DNA from: Cordia subcordata
Lineage: Eukaryota > Streptophyta > Magnoliopsida > Boraginales > Cordiaceae
Assembly: GCA_028554755.1 (NCBI GenBank)
Contig: JAPTOF010000001.1
Location: forward strand, 7,732,501 to 7,796,500
Direction: 5' to 3'
DNA length: 64,000 nt
In this document: positions 28,131 through 38,773 of the stretch, in pieces
Position numbering within the stretch: the stretch's first letter is position 1
Layout of the letters: each line of letters begins with the position of its first letter
The notes under the pieces: model-generated
The model's database searches: none
What the model saw: the letters and a program-made list of their open reading frames with translations, nothing else
Told to the model about the DNA's origin: nothing
Program-made: the position numbers and the translations under genes

Positions 28131-29432
28131 ATGGCTTCATCAAGTTTTGAATTGATTTCGAAAAAGTTGGTGAAACCATCCAGTCCAACACCACCTTCTC
28201 TCAGAAACTACAAGCTCTCTTTGATGGATCAACTTATGCAAAACAAGTATATACCCATGGCATTTTTCTATGCCAACCACCAAAATAGCACCACTCAGTT
28301 ATCCTCTCTTCTTGAGGAATCACTATCAAAAACTCTAGCCTTCTACTACCCATTTGCAGGAAGATTCAGAGACAACCTCTCTGTCGATTGCAACGACATG
28401 GGAGCTACATTAATCGATTCGCGAATCGGATGCAAAATGTCTGAGTTTCTTAAAGACGAAGATGTTAATGCCCAAGGTATCATATTCCCCAGTGGCTTAC
28501 CTTGGAGCTTCCCTGGAGATTATCAAACTAGTCTTGTGGTTGCTCAAGTTACCCATTTTGAATGCGCGGGAATAGCACTGAGCGTCTGCATGAGCCATAA
28601 AATTGGCGATGTAAACACATTATGCAACTTCATCAATGATTGGGCTGCCATGGTGCGCACTCAGCAATCAAGTGATCATCATCACAAACCTTCTCCTCAA
28701 TTCATTGGAGCATCCATCTTACCCCCCATTGAAGATCCATTATATGAACCACTTCTTGGGCCAAAGCAAGCCCTGAATTATACTACCCGAAGATTTGTTT
28801 TTAATCTGGAAAAGATAAATCAACAAAAGGCGAAGACTGGTGCTGAATCTGCAGTGGAGAAACCCACCAGGGTCGAGGTTGTAAGCGCGCTTATTTACAG
28901 ATGCTCGGCATTTGCTTCCTCCATCTCTTTCAAATCGTTCAAACCATCGGTCTTGGCTCCGTTTGTAAACTTTCGGAAACTGATTGGGCCACCGGTGACA
29001 CAAAACTACGTCGGGAACTTTGTTTCCTACGCTCCGATATCAACAACTGACGAAAAGGGGATGAGTTTTTCAAGACTGGTTGGTGAGATAAGGAATGCAA
29101 AATTGCAACTCAATGAGAAGTACAGAGGGATTAAAACAGATGAACTCTTGGCAGACACACTTGACAAGGTTGAACAGATCAAACTGCTGCAAGACAAGAA
29201 TGATGTGGATGAATACATTTGCAGTAGCTTTTGCAGATATCCAACTTACGAGGTTAACTTTGGATGGGGAAGGCCTGTGTGGGTGAGTTTAGCAGCAACC
29301 CCATTTAAGAATTATTTTGTTTTGATGGATAGCATTTCGGGTGGGATTGAAGCATTTGTGACACTGGAAGGGCAAGTCATGTTAACATTTCGGAGCCACC
29401 CGGAGCTTCTTGCATTTGCTTCTCTTTGTTAA
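28131..29432 (+). CDS. BAHD acyltransferase (vinorine synthase-like)
   Basis: An intronless 433-aa protein of typical BAHD length. These cytosolic enzymes move an acyl group from acyl-CoA to an alcohol or amine of a specialised metabolite. The N-terminal LAFYYPFAGRF motif (69-79) and the catalytic HXXXD (HKIGD, His156-Asp160) are present. The second signature, normally DFGWG, reads NFGWG (376-380). Overall order and spacing fit the clade containing vinorine synthase and related alkaloid or terpenoid acetyltransferases. The true acceptor and donor cannot be read from sequence. The frame is intact, and a TATA box lies 116 nt upstream, so it is probably expressed. The Asp-to-Asn change in the structural motif is unusual but not proof of inactivity. 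Confidence 0.92.
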   Translation: MASSSFELISKKLVKPSSPTPPSLRNYKLSLMDQLMQNKYIPMAFFYANHQNSTTQLSSLLEESLSKTLAFYYPFAGRFRDNLSVDCNDMGATLIDSRIGCKMSEFLKDEDVNAQGIIFPSGLPWSFPGDYQTSLVVAQVTHFECAGIALSVCMSHKIGDVNTLCNFINDWAAMVRTQQSSDHHHKPSPQFIGASILPPIEDPLYEPLLGPKQALNYTTRRFVFNLEKINQQKAKTGAESAVEKPTRVEVVSALIYRCSAFASSISFKSFKPSVLAPFVNFRKLIGPPVTQNYVGNFVSYAPISTTDEKGMSFSRLVGEIRNAKLQLNEKYRGIKTDELLADTLDKVEQIKLLQDKNDVDEYICSSFCRYPTYEVNFGWGRPVWVSLAATPFKNYFVLMDSISGGIEAFVTLEGQVMLTFRSHPELLAFASLC

Positions 29433-29889
29433 ATCGGATATATTAATTTCTGCTGTTTTTGTTGGAAAGATGGACAGATAAAAGTGTTATTCTATTGTAT
29501 GAAATTAGTGTTAATTATATGAATTTCGATTTTATTAGAAATCCTTCTATTTATTACAATGTCAGGGTTTTTTACAACGGGAAAACACCCAAAAAAAAAA
29601 AAACTCGTCTTGCTTGGAATTTGCAAATTCTGTGATGGCGTCGCAGAGCTGCAATCTGCATTTGAGTGGTAAGGGATATGATTAACACCATGCTTCATCG
29701 GGCACGTTCAGATTAATTAATTTGTATTGTACAGTGTGATGGTAATAATAGATATAATGGCCAAAGTAGGACGAGGATGGCCGGCCTGAATTTTGCATGA
29801 CAACCATTTGAAGAAAAATGGATGATGTTTATTTTATTTTGTTATTTCAAGTAATTCCAAGAAAACCTATATTTATATACATATATATA
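29433..29889. other. BAHD 3' flank
   Basis: Probable 3' untranslated region and spacer. AT-rich, with no other signal apart from a 12-base poly-A near 29591. Confidence 0.45.
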
Positions 29890-30115
29890 GGGCCTGTTTG
29901 GATTAAATTTTTTTTAAAAAAAACTTTTTTTTTAAAGAAAAAGTTACATTAAATTTGTAATAACTATTTGATTTGATTTTAAAAAAAATTGAAACTCTGA
30001 AAAAAGCTCAAATACAGCTTTTTTTAGAAGTCAAAATTTTCAGCTTCCAAAGAAAAACTGTTTTTCAAAAATTGTTAAAAAAACACTTTTGAAAAAAGTC
30101 AAGCCAAATGAGCCC
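29890..30115. mobile_element. MITE, GTTTGGATTGGC family
   Basis: The left end GGGCCTGTTTGGATT and right end AAGCCAAATGAGCCC are inverted repeats. The internal CAGCTTTTTTTAGAAG and TTTTCAGCTTCCAAAG blocks match the copy at 44890. ATA flanks both ends, a possible 3-bp duplication. Confidence 0.75.
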
Positions 30116-30299
30116 ATATGTATATTTTGAAATCCTTAAACAATTAGTTTTTTGCACGATTATGGTCTGAACTCTTAGCTTTTGCATAAAATGTGGTTGC
30201 GGGGGGGGGGGGGGAATATAAGCCTAATTTTCAAATAATTATTTATAAAAGAACTACTGATAATCATAGCTAAATTCTGTGCCAAAATCCAAAATTGAT

Positions 30300-30431
30300 C
30301 TCTCTCTTCAAATTCATGCTTGTGCGCGGCTTTAAAATATGTCGAAAATCCCCAAAAAAATCCGTCGAAAGTTAGCGATTAAAAATTTTCGGTCGATAAT
30401 TTCAGTCGGTGGTGTCTATTTTTCTTGTAAT
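30300..30431. mobile_element. CACTA-like terminus
   Basis: The sequence ends CTATTTTTCTTGTAATG, the complement of CATTACAAGAAAAATAG, which is close to the usual CACTACAAGAAAA terminus. The inner part carries GTCGAAAATCCCC, CCGTCGAAAG and CGGTCGATAA, the short GC-containing subterminal repeats of such elements. The opposite end was not located. Confidence 0.5.
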
Positions 30432-30649
30432 GAGGTTCCACACTCCTCGAGAGGTGCTCACAAGTCATAAAATCAGCATCCTTTAATGGGCTGGGCACCC
30501 GCCCTGGACTTGCGCTGTGCTGATGAATCAATGAATGAATTTCTTGACTGCTAATTACTTGGCCCATTTTATTGAAAATAATAATAAATATAACAAACTT
30601 TTTTGTAACATAAGATTTTAGATATAACAACTAAATGATAATGGCACGA

Positions 30650-31110
30650 GCTCTGATACCATATCAAAAATGCTGAAATAACACATAGAGATATGTACAA
30701 GTATATGAATATTATTGAGAAAGATAATTAACAATGCATAAACTAGGAGTCTTATACACGCCAAAAGTTACTCAACGCCCAAATAGAATTATACACAACA
30801 GGAAAGTCCTAGATATGATAAATTTCTGACTAGGGAAAATCTCTTACCTACGGTAGCATGGTATATTTATCTCCATTTATTTAGTTTTCCTTATGACAAG
30901 GGAAATTTATACTATGCATGTTGAAGTGATCTCTAACATTTAGTGTGAATGTTTTAGGGATCAACTCCTGTTAGTTGCAAGTTGTAACCAATCTTTAATA
31001 TCTCTTAAAGTGAAAAAAGAAATATTTGTAATAAGAAGTCATACATTTGAATTCGAGACTCTAAGAATTCATGATCCGGCTAGTGTTCCACATTGGGAAA
31101 CATGTTTATG
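30650..31110 (-). mobile_element. Possible Ty1/copia LTR remnant with tRNA-Met primer site
   Basis: The plus strand at 30650-30661 reads GCTCTGATACCA. Its complement TGGTATCAGAGC is the primer-binding site complementary to the 3' end of initiator tRNA-Met used by many copia elements. On the minus strand the LTR would lie just 5' of it, on the higher-coordinate side, from about 30670 (plus-strand TG start) upward. The far LTR edge and any matching second LTR were not found, so the right limit is a guess. Confidence 0.45.
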
Positions 31111-31171
31111 TTAGTTCATTTATAGGTAGTGACTATTTTCGTTGGAAAGGTCTTAACAAAATATAAATATT

Positions 31172-31553
31172 CCACAAGGAGAATTCCACAAATAGTCCAT
31201 ATTGTTTACAAAAAGTGTTAGTTTAGTCGTTATTATTTTATAAGTGATCCACTTTGGTCTTCAATATTTGCAAAAAGAGTCAATTTGGTCCCTATTATTT
31301 CAAAAATAACCCATAAAAGTCCTTAATGTTTGCCAAAAATGTTAATTTTTGCTAAAAAATCAACTTTCATCCCCATTCATATGATCATTTTTTAGGCTAA
31401 AATAAAAATCAATTGAGTCATTTTTTACATATATTAGGGACCAAAGTAACACCTTTTAATTCATTAGTGACCAAATAAGTCACTTTTAAATAATAGTGAT
31501 CAAATTGACACATTTTATAAATAGTAAAGACTATTTATGGCCATTTCATGTGG
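31172..31553. mobile_element. Foldback/MITE-like element with long inverted ends
   Basis: The first 50-60 bases (CCACAAGGAGAATTCCACAA, then ATAGTCCATATTGTTTAC) pair imperfectly with the last 50-60 (GTAAAGACTATTTATGGCC, then ATTTCATGTGG). The interior repeats variants of TTTGGTCCCTATTATTT and TTTGGTCTTCAATATTTGC in both orientations. No target duplication could be read. Confidence 0.6.
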
Positions 31554-34500
31554 CCTTACGTGTTTCCACATCTCCCTCACTCCCTTGCCATATCTTTGGT
31601 CAAACTCGTTTCATCATGTAAATTTGAAAGCATCATAACTTACTGTACTTTCTGAACATAGGTTCCTTAACACTAGATTCCGTCGTGATATCAAGGGGCA
31701 TGAAGGCCAATAGAAGAAACACTGTTGCATTGTCTTTAATTCCCCATAGTGAGCGCAAAAGTGAAAAACCCAAAAACATCTACAGTTAAGACCATTACAC
31801 CTCTGAAGGAGCTGACAATGCCTTTTTTATGTAAAAAGAAAAGGATACCAACGATACCAAAATCACCAAAGCAAAGCAACCAATAAGGGTGAGAATTGAA
31901 TGCCATTCTTCATCCTTCTTGGTGCCCTTTTAAAGTGCCTAGGCCTATGATCTAGCCTTAATCTTTTGCTTATGATTATGTTATTTACAGTCTTTCTTTT
32001 GGGCACAATCAATGGGCTGCCCTTATATATGTTGATGCATGGAAGGAAACGTGCATATAATATCTTATTAACTCGTTAACAGGAAATGTCCACAATAGGA
32101 AATAATATTAGATGTCCCTTTTCTTTACTGTTTGAAGGAAAATATATTTTGATACGTAATTGAATACAAAGTTTGGGAGACTTATTAGTTTCTTTTGAAT
32201 GTGGAAGCAAGATCTAATTTTGAGCGAAACATGACTGTAATTATTGATCGATGGAGGTTCTCACGATATATTAGATGAATCTTCTTGTCTCCACAATCTA
32301 AATCCCCTCTTTGCTATTATAGAATTCTTTTAGGCTTTTTATCAAAGTCCTTCGTATATGATATGGGGAATACGATAGAAGAACTCAGTTATCATATTGT
32401 TAATAAGGCACTATATATACTTATTATCAACTTCTGAATATGAGTTATATTAGGATTACATAGTAGTTACGAAAGTAAGCTAAAATATCCTTTAGATAAG
32501 TGAGCACCCCTTGTGGGTAGACCCCACTAAATCCAATACTATTCATAACAAATTCTATTCTTTTTCTTTCAATTGACAAATTTAGTCAAATAACTAATTG
32601 TTTTATATTGTCATTAGTCCAACCTCTGTTTTTTATTTAGAAAACATATTAAATCTCGTGAGATACATGTGAATTGCAAATTTATTTCTTGTCAAGGCTA
32701 AATCGTGCATCTTGTGGGAGATTTAACTTTTTAAACGAAAAGTTGAGTTTGGATTAACAACAAGATAAAAACTATTACTTATAAGACTAACTTGTTACAA
32801 ATGAAAGACAAGAGATAAGGTTATTACAAGTAAGAAAGATAGGAACTGTCAATGAAATATACCTTAAGCTATGAATAGATCCATTCTGAGTTGAAAGGTT
32901 TTGGATAGTTATGAGCACGAAAAATGTCAAATGGTTTTGGCCACTAAGGATAGAACGGTGCTTCGTTCTATAGGAGTATTGTAAGGAGTAGGATTGGGAC
33001 GTTAGGCCAAAAACCCTGCTCGAGGCAAGACGAGGTTTTCTCCCCCTACTCTGTGCTACAGTGGGGGGAGACGGCATTTATTCATCCCACTCTACCCCTC
33101 CTATTATACATATACGCATGTGTGTGTTATTTTTAATATGTTATTATATATTTTAACATAAACTTTATCTCATTAGAGATTTATTTGGTAAAAATTAGTT
33201 TATTTTTAATATGTTCTTATGTATCAATTTTTTTAAAAAAAAAAATTCAATGCTATTGTCAGTTTATTTTTAACAGATAGGGATTTTATCTTGATTTTAC
33301 TTTACCCCGTCCTATATGCACTTTGTTGATCGGTAACCCATTAAGGTGGAACGAAATTTTATTCATAGCAATAGCAATAAGAGTTTACTAGATACCAAGC
33401 TTAAGATAAAAATAGGACACAAGTTAAGGATAAACACACTCCGCCTCCGCCCCATTCCATTGTCTTGTATCCTCATTGGCCACCACCTGTAATGGATCAT
33501 TAGGCACCGGACGCAAAGCGTCCGCACAAAAAGACAGGGAAGAAAACAAGGAAGCCACCCTGTTCGTCTTCATACACCACGAAATTTCCTTCCCATCGTA
33601 CCCCCTACTCATCTGCAAAGCTAAGAGGCCAAGTCAATAAATTTTACGTCCTCGTCTCTTTATGTTTTTTTTTTTTTTTTTTGGAGATGCAGAGAGTGAC
33701 GACAAGTCGCAAACGTTAAACTGTTTTTTTTTTGTTGGGGGGTCATGGCAAACCTTAAAGAAAGGAAGATATTTTTGGGAGTACTGATTAGCATATGCAC
33801 AAGGTATATTCCAATCAAAGGAAGCACCAACTATCATAATCACGTCACGTTTTGGATGATTATCTGCTCAAAGGGCATCACTCAAAAGTAGTTTTAAGTG
33901 GTCATTAGTCTCGTGATTCAGTGACGTGTTCCTAATTTTTTTGTACGAGAAATTTTGAAATTAATTCTTATTATATATTATAATTAGTTATAAAAGACCT
34001 TTCTTAAATTTTTTTTGAAAAAAATTATTTAGTTTTATAATTTATGTGTTGAATTTTCAGATATTTTGAAAGCAATATTAAGATTTTAATAATTCGGATT
34101 GCTACTTTTGGGAAAGAAAGATGAAAAAAATAACTTCAACATGATATAAAATCTTTTTTTACCTTTTGTGGACTTTTTTCCCCCCTAAAATCTCCTTCAA
34201 AAATAAATCAGCTAGAATGATTTTAACTTTTAACCTTACAGAAACTAAAATACTTCTAATATGTCTCAAAACTGGCCAAAGCAGACACTCATCCTTTAGA
34301 TTCTGATCATTTATGTTCTTTTCCACAAGTCATAGCAAAATAATTTTCTAAAGACACACCAACTAACTCCAATCAAAAAGAGGGTATATCACTAATAAGA
34401 AAAATGGATGAGTGAAGAGAAGAAACGATACTCATGTTTCAACTAAATATCTTATTTTTTTACCCAAAAAAAAAAACTAAATATCTTATTTAAAGTGTAT

Positions 34501-37426
34501 ATCGTTTTGAAGCTACTTTGAAGAAGATATACAATTTGTTATGGAAGAGAAAGATGATTATTCTTTTTTTTTTTTTGGGTCCAATGAAGAGAAAGAGGAT
34601 GGAAGCTTTTGAAAGTGTCGGGGGGGGGGGGGTCTACAATAGAGATAAAACTTTTGTTTTTTGGGTAAAAAAAATATAAGTTTTAAATCTAAAACTGTTG
34701 TGTGAATATTTAATTCATACTTTAATAATATTCCCTCTAAGACATAGTTATTTTTTTCTTCAAAGTCAAATCAATCTAAGATTATTGTAAAAGAAAAAAC
34801 ACCTTTCACATTATTCTCAACAATTCTATTGTGGCTTCAGAAGGTTCTTGTAACTCTTCTAACCAATTCTCTTTGAAATCGTTATTTAAGATTATATAAA
34901 ATAATGAAAATACCAACATGTTAAAGTTTTTCTTATTAAGAAAGAAGAAGAAGAAGAAGAAGAAACATAGACTATTGTTTTAGAGTATGCTAATGAATCT
35001 AACCATGTTAGGGACAAAAGTATATGCCTAAAAATTTTAGCATGTATAAAGTGAATAATTGTAATATCATCGAAATACAAATTGTGTTGTAAGAATAATA
35101 AAACTTCAATATATAGAATATACACTTTCATTTACTATATGAAGAGTTTTTTTTTTTTCAGAAACGAAATTTACCAACTACAATAGTTGACCAATAGCGC
35201 AACGGCAAGATTGAGCTAGCACGGAAAAAAAAGAAAGAAAAAACTTCAACAACTAATAACAATTAGACTTTAGCAAGGGCAAAAATATAATGACCCAAGA
35301 CCTGTCGATATACTGAGGCTAATGAAGTGGTGAAAATGTTTAAATCCATGATAATAATAATAATAACAAAACAAAATTATTATAAATTTAATACAAATTC
35401 TCACACAAAACTAATGTGAGAAGGGGCATTCGCATCACATTCTCTCAGGGTTTTACACATTCCTTGGCCAAGTGTATTCTCGAATTATTTTAGAAATTAT
35501 ATTATCTTTTTTTTCCCTTTGGTATAACGGAAATAATCCTTAACCATCTAGCCCTGTTTGGAAGTAGACCCATGATCTAACACGCAAAAATTATTCACAA
35601 GTGACAAGTAAAACTCCATTGGTAATATAGTATTTGATTTTAACCCAATATATTTTTTCTGAACCACTTTATCCATGTTAATTAGGAGGCGTGTCAAACA
35701 TTTCACTTCCAGACGTCAAGAAAAACGAAATATGTGCGATTTGGTCTTTCCGGCATAAAGTAAATGTATGTGCGGGAGTTATTAGATACAACATGTTTTA
35801 TGCATTATTGACAAAAAAAGAAAAGAACAATATATTAGTAGCCCCAGAGACAGTCCTTGTTCCTCTTGCACAATATGTCTGCAATGGCGAAGCTCCTTCG
35901 CCATTAAAAAGGACAGGCAACTATATAATTGGGTCGCACATCACGAGTGAAGATTCTCGTACAATATTAGAGTACTATGAATGAGATTATACAACTGTTA
36001 ACCATTCACATCATCATTAAATTTTTCTCATAGCATTATAATACTACAAATGAATCTTATTCTAGAAACCTCTAATAATGACGTGAAACCCACATTTACT
36101 AGTGCAGAGTTTTCTTTGATATCACTCTTTGAAGGGTTGAATTTTTGTTAGCCTCAATTAGATAGCATGACTCTTGTTTGAGAGTAAGTTTTACATGTAC
36201 GTGGAGTTCATTCCTCCTCCCATTGCGTTAGTTGGTATGGTCAAACAATAATATGTTCAAGTTTTTAAAAATTTCAAAACATCTAATTTAATCAAATGTT
36301 AATAAATATATTAGCATCACGTGCTGGAATCAAATTGAATCTTGATATTAGTAACATACCAATTGGGATGCTGGGTATGCAGGTAACTACAAATCATAAT
36401 TGGTAAAATTTAATTTATTTATAAAGAGAGGACGATACCCGATGGTCGTATAGAAGTATGTAGCAGTGTGTCACCTTAATTAGGATGCCTGATATATATT
36501 AATAGTAATAAATGATTTAAAAAGTTACAAAGTTAACCTTTACAAGGTATATCATAATAATATACGTTATAATATACTCTAATAAGTAAAATATCTGTAC
36601 TTATGAAAGATTGATCTCAAAACTTCTTGTATTCAATACAAAGATATACCATTAGATCATTAGACCTATATTTATTAATTTTAATTTCACCATTACATAA
36701 TTTAGTTACAATAATTTTCAAGGATTATATCCTCACATCGTATTTGACATCTTCTAGTGCTTAAGAGATAAAATTTTATCTATTAATTTCTCAAACAAAT
36801 TAATCTCAATTATATATTTTAAAATTTTATGTCTCACATTTTTATTTCCTTTTCTTTTTAAAATTTTTCTTTTAAAATGATATGAATAAATAGAACTTTA
36901 TCACTAAAAATTATTAGGAGACAGTTCAAATCCAAAGCTCCAAAAAGCCCACAGGACAGCAAGAATCTCTTACATGGTCCAAGCACACCTATGCACCACC
37001 AATCAAATAATCACAGCATTTTAATCATTCAAAAAAAATTTTCACCCCCCAAATGTGGCAGGTAAAAGGTAAACTCATAACTGTGAAAAATTATTACCAT
37101 TTTACATCCACCATTAAAACAAAAACCTTAAATATTTCAAATTTCCAGTACACACAGACACACACACACACACTTCATACAGACTGGCACACTCTGTTTC
37201 AAATGTTTTCAGACTTTAAACTAAACTGTGTGGCCGCAATTCATCTTTAACCTATCTTTTACATTATATCATATCACAATTTCCACCAAGAAATCTCACA
37301 GCAAATGATTTGAATCACTTTTTTTCCTATAGCCTCACCTAATAATTGCTAGTAAAAGAGAGGAAGAGGTAGAGAAAGAGGAGAAACTGAAGGGTCTTTC
37401 TTCACTATTTCTCAGATCTCTTTCCA
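31554..37426. other. Long gene-poor intergenic stretch
   Basis: About 5.9 kb without a recognisable gene. Simple sequences include a G run at 34620-34632, a GAA/AGA repeat at about 34941-34964 and poly-T tracts at 33666-33682 and 34565-34578. One 97-codon frame at 35691-35984 is listed separately. The last 400 bp is the delta-8 desaturase promoter and a purine-rich leader (about 37355-37395) that turns CT-rich just before the ATG. Confidence 0.5.
35691..35984 (+). other. Unrecognised 97-codon open frame
   Basis: The frame encodes 97 residues of fairly balanced composition (SNISLPDVKKNEICAIWSF at its start), unlike the low-complexity frames around it. I do not recognise the family. It could be a fragment of a decayed element or gene, or chance. 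No TATA box, splice pattern or partner exon was found. Confidence 0.15.
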
Positions 37427-38773
37427 ATGGCTGCTGAAGCCAAAAGCTACATTACTTCAGATGAGCTCAAGAACCATAACAAACCAGGGGATTTATGGAT
37501 CTCTATTCAAGGAAAGGTCTATGATGTGTCAAAATGGGTCAATGAACATCCTGGTGGAGAGTCACCATTGTTGAATCTCGCGGGCCAAGATGTGACAGAC
37601 GCGTTCGTTGCATACCATCCAGGCACTGCTTGGCAGCATCTTGACAAGTTCTTCAATGGGTTTTACCTGAAAGATTATTCTGTTTCCGAGGCGTCCAAGG
37701 ATTACAGGAGGCTTTTGTTCGAGTTTTCCAAGATGGGGTTGTTCGAAAAGAAAGGCCATGGTGTGTTCATCTCGTTGTGTTTGATAGCAGTGCTGTTTGC
37801 TGTGAGTGTTTATGGTGTTTTGTGTTCTGAGAGTGTGTTGGTACATTTGGTGTGTGGTGGTTTAATGGGGTTTCTCTGGATTCAGAGTGGGTGGCTTGGG
37901 CACGACGCAGGGCATTATCAGATCATGCTCACACCAGGGCTTAACAGATTTGTAGGGATTCTAACTGGGAATTGCCTTGCAGGAATAAGCATTGCTTGGT
38001 GGAAGTGGAACCACAACGCACACCACATTGCTTGCAATAGTCTTGATTATGATCCTGACTTGCAGCACATGCCGTTCTTCGTGGTATCTTCCAAGTTTTT
38101 CAACTCACTCACATCTTATTTTTACGGAAGGAAAATGACTTTCGATTCGTTTGCTAGATTCTTAGTTAGCCATCAGCATTGGACCTTTTATCCTGTGATG
38201 TGTGTTGCTAGAATCAATTTGTTTGCACAATCTTTCATATTGTTGTTGTCTAAGAGGAAAGTGCAAAATAGGGGTCAGGAGCTTCTGGGGCTGCTTGTGT
38301 ACTGGACTTGGTATCCATTGCTTGTTTCTTGTTTGCCCAACTGGGGCGAGAGAATAATGTTTGTTCTTGCTAGCTTTACAGTCACTGGGATTCAACATGT
38401 TCAATTCTGTTTGAACCATTTCTCATCAAGTGTCTATGTTGGAAAGCCTAATGGGAATGATTGGTTTGAGAAGCAAACAAGCGGGACACTAGGCATTGCT
38501 TGCTCCTCATGGATGGATTGGTTCCATGGTGGATTGCAATTCCAAGTTGAGCACCATTTGTTTCCTAGACTCCCTAGATGCCAGCTGAGGAAAATTTCGC
38601 CCTTCGTAAAGGAGCTCTGCAACAAGCACAAGCTTCCTTACAACTCTGCATCATTTTGGGAGGCTAATGTTCTGACTATCAAGACTCTTAGAAATGCAGC
38701 ACTGCAGGCTCGGGATCTAACCAAGCCGGTACCGAGGAATCTAGTCTGGGAAGCTGTTAATACTCATGGTTGA
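37427..38773 (+). CDS. SLD1: Sphingolipid delta-8 desaturase (cytochrome b5 fusion)
   Basis: An intronless 448-aa front-end desaturase. It inserts a delta-8 double bond, cis or trans, into the long-chain base of sphingolipids such as phytosphingosine at the ER membrane. The N-terminal cytochrome b5 domain (about 8-85) has the heme motif HPGG (41-44) and a second His at 64 (YHPGTAW). Three histidine boxes follow: HDAGH (159-163), HNAHH (196-200) and QVEHH (373-377). The last has Gln in place of the first His, the mark of front-end desaturases. Hydrophobic segments lie at about 112-135, 138-155, 256-275, 285-302 and 308-325. Length and boxes match plant SLD enzymes, which are usually single-exon. 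A delta-6 acyl desaturase of the same fold is the alternative; overall similarity favours SLD. Confidence 0.94.
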   Translation: MAAEAKSYITSDELKNHNKPGDLWISIQGKVYDVSKWVNEHPGGESPLLNLAGQDVTDAFVAYHPGTAWQHLDKFFNGFYLKDYSVSEASKDYRRLLFEFSKMGLFEKKGHGVFISLCLIAVLFAVSVYGVLCSESVLVHLVCGGLMGFLWIQSGWLGHDAGHYQIMLTPGLNRFVGILTGNCLAGISIAWWKWNHNAHHIACNSLDYDPDLQHMPFFVVSSKFFNSLTSYFYGRKMTFDSFARFLVSHQHWTFYPVMCVARINLFAQSFILLLSKRKVQNRGQELLGLLVYWTWYPLLVSCLPNWGERIMFVLASFTVTGIQHVQFCLNHFSSSVYVGKPNGNDWFEKQTSGTLGIACSSWMDWFHGGLQFQVEHHLFPRLPRCQLRKISPFVKELCNKHKLPYNSASFWEANVLTIKTLRNAALQARDLTKPVPRNLVWEAVNTHG

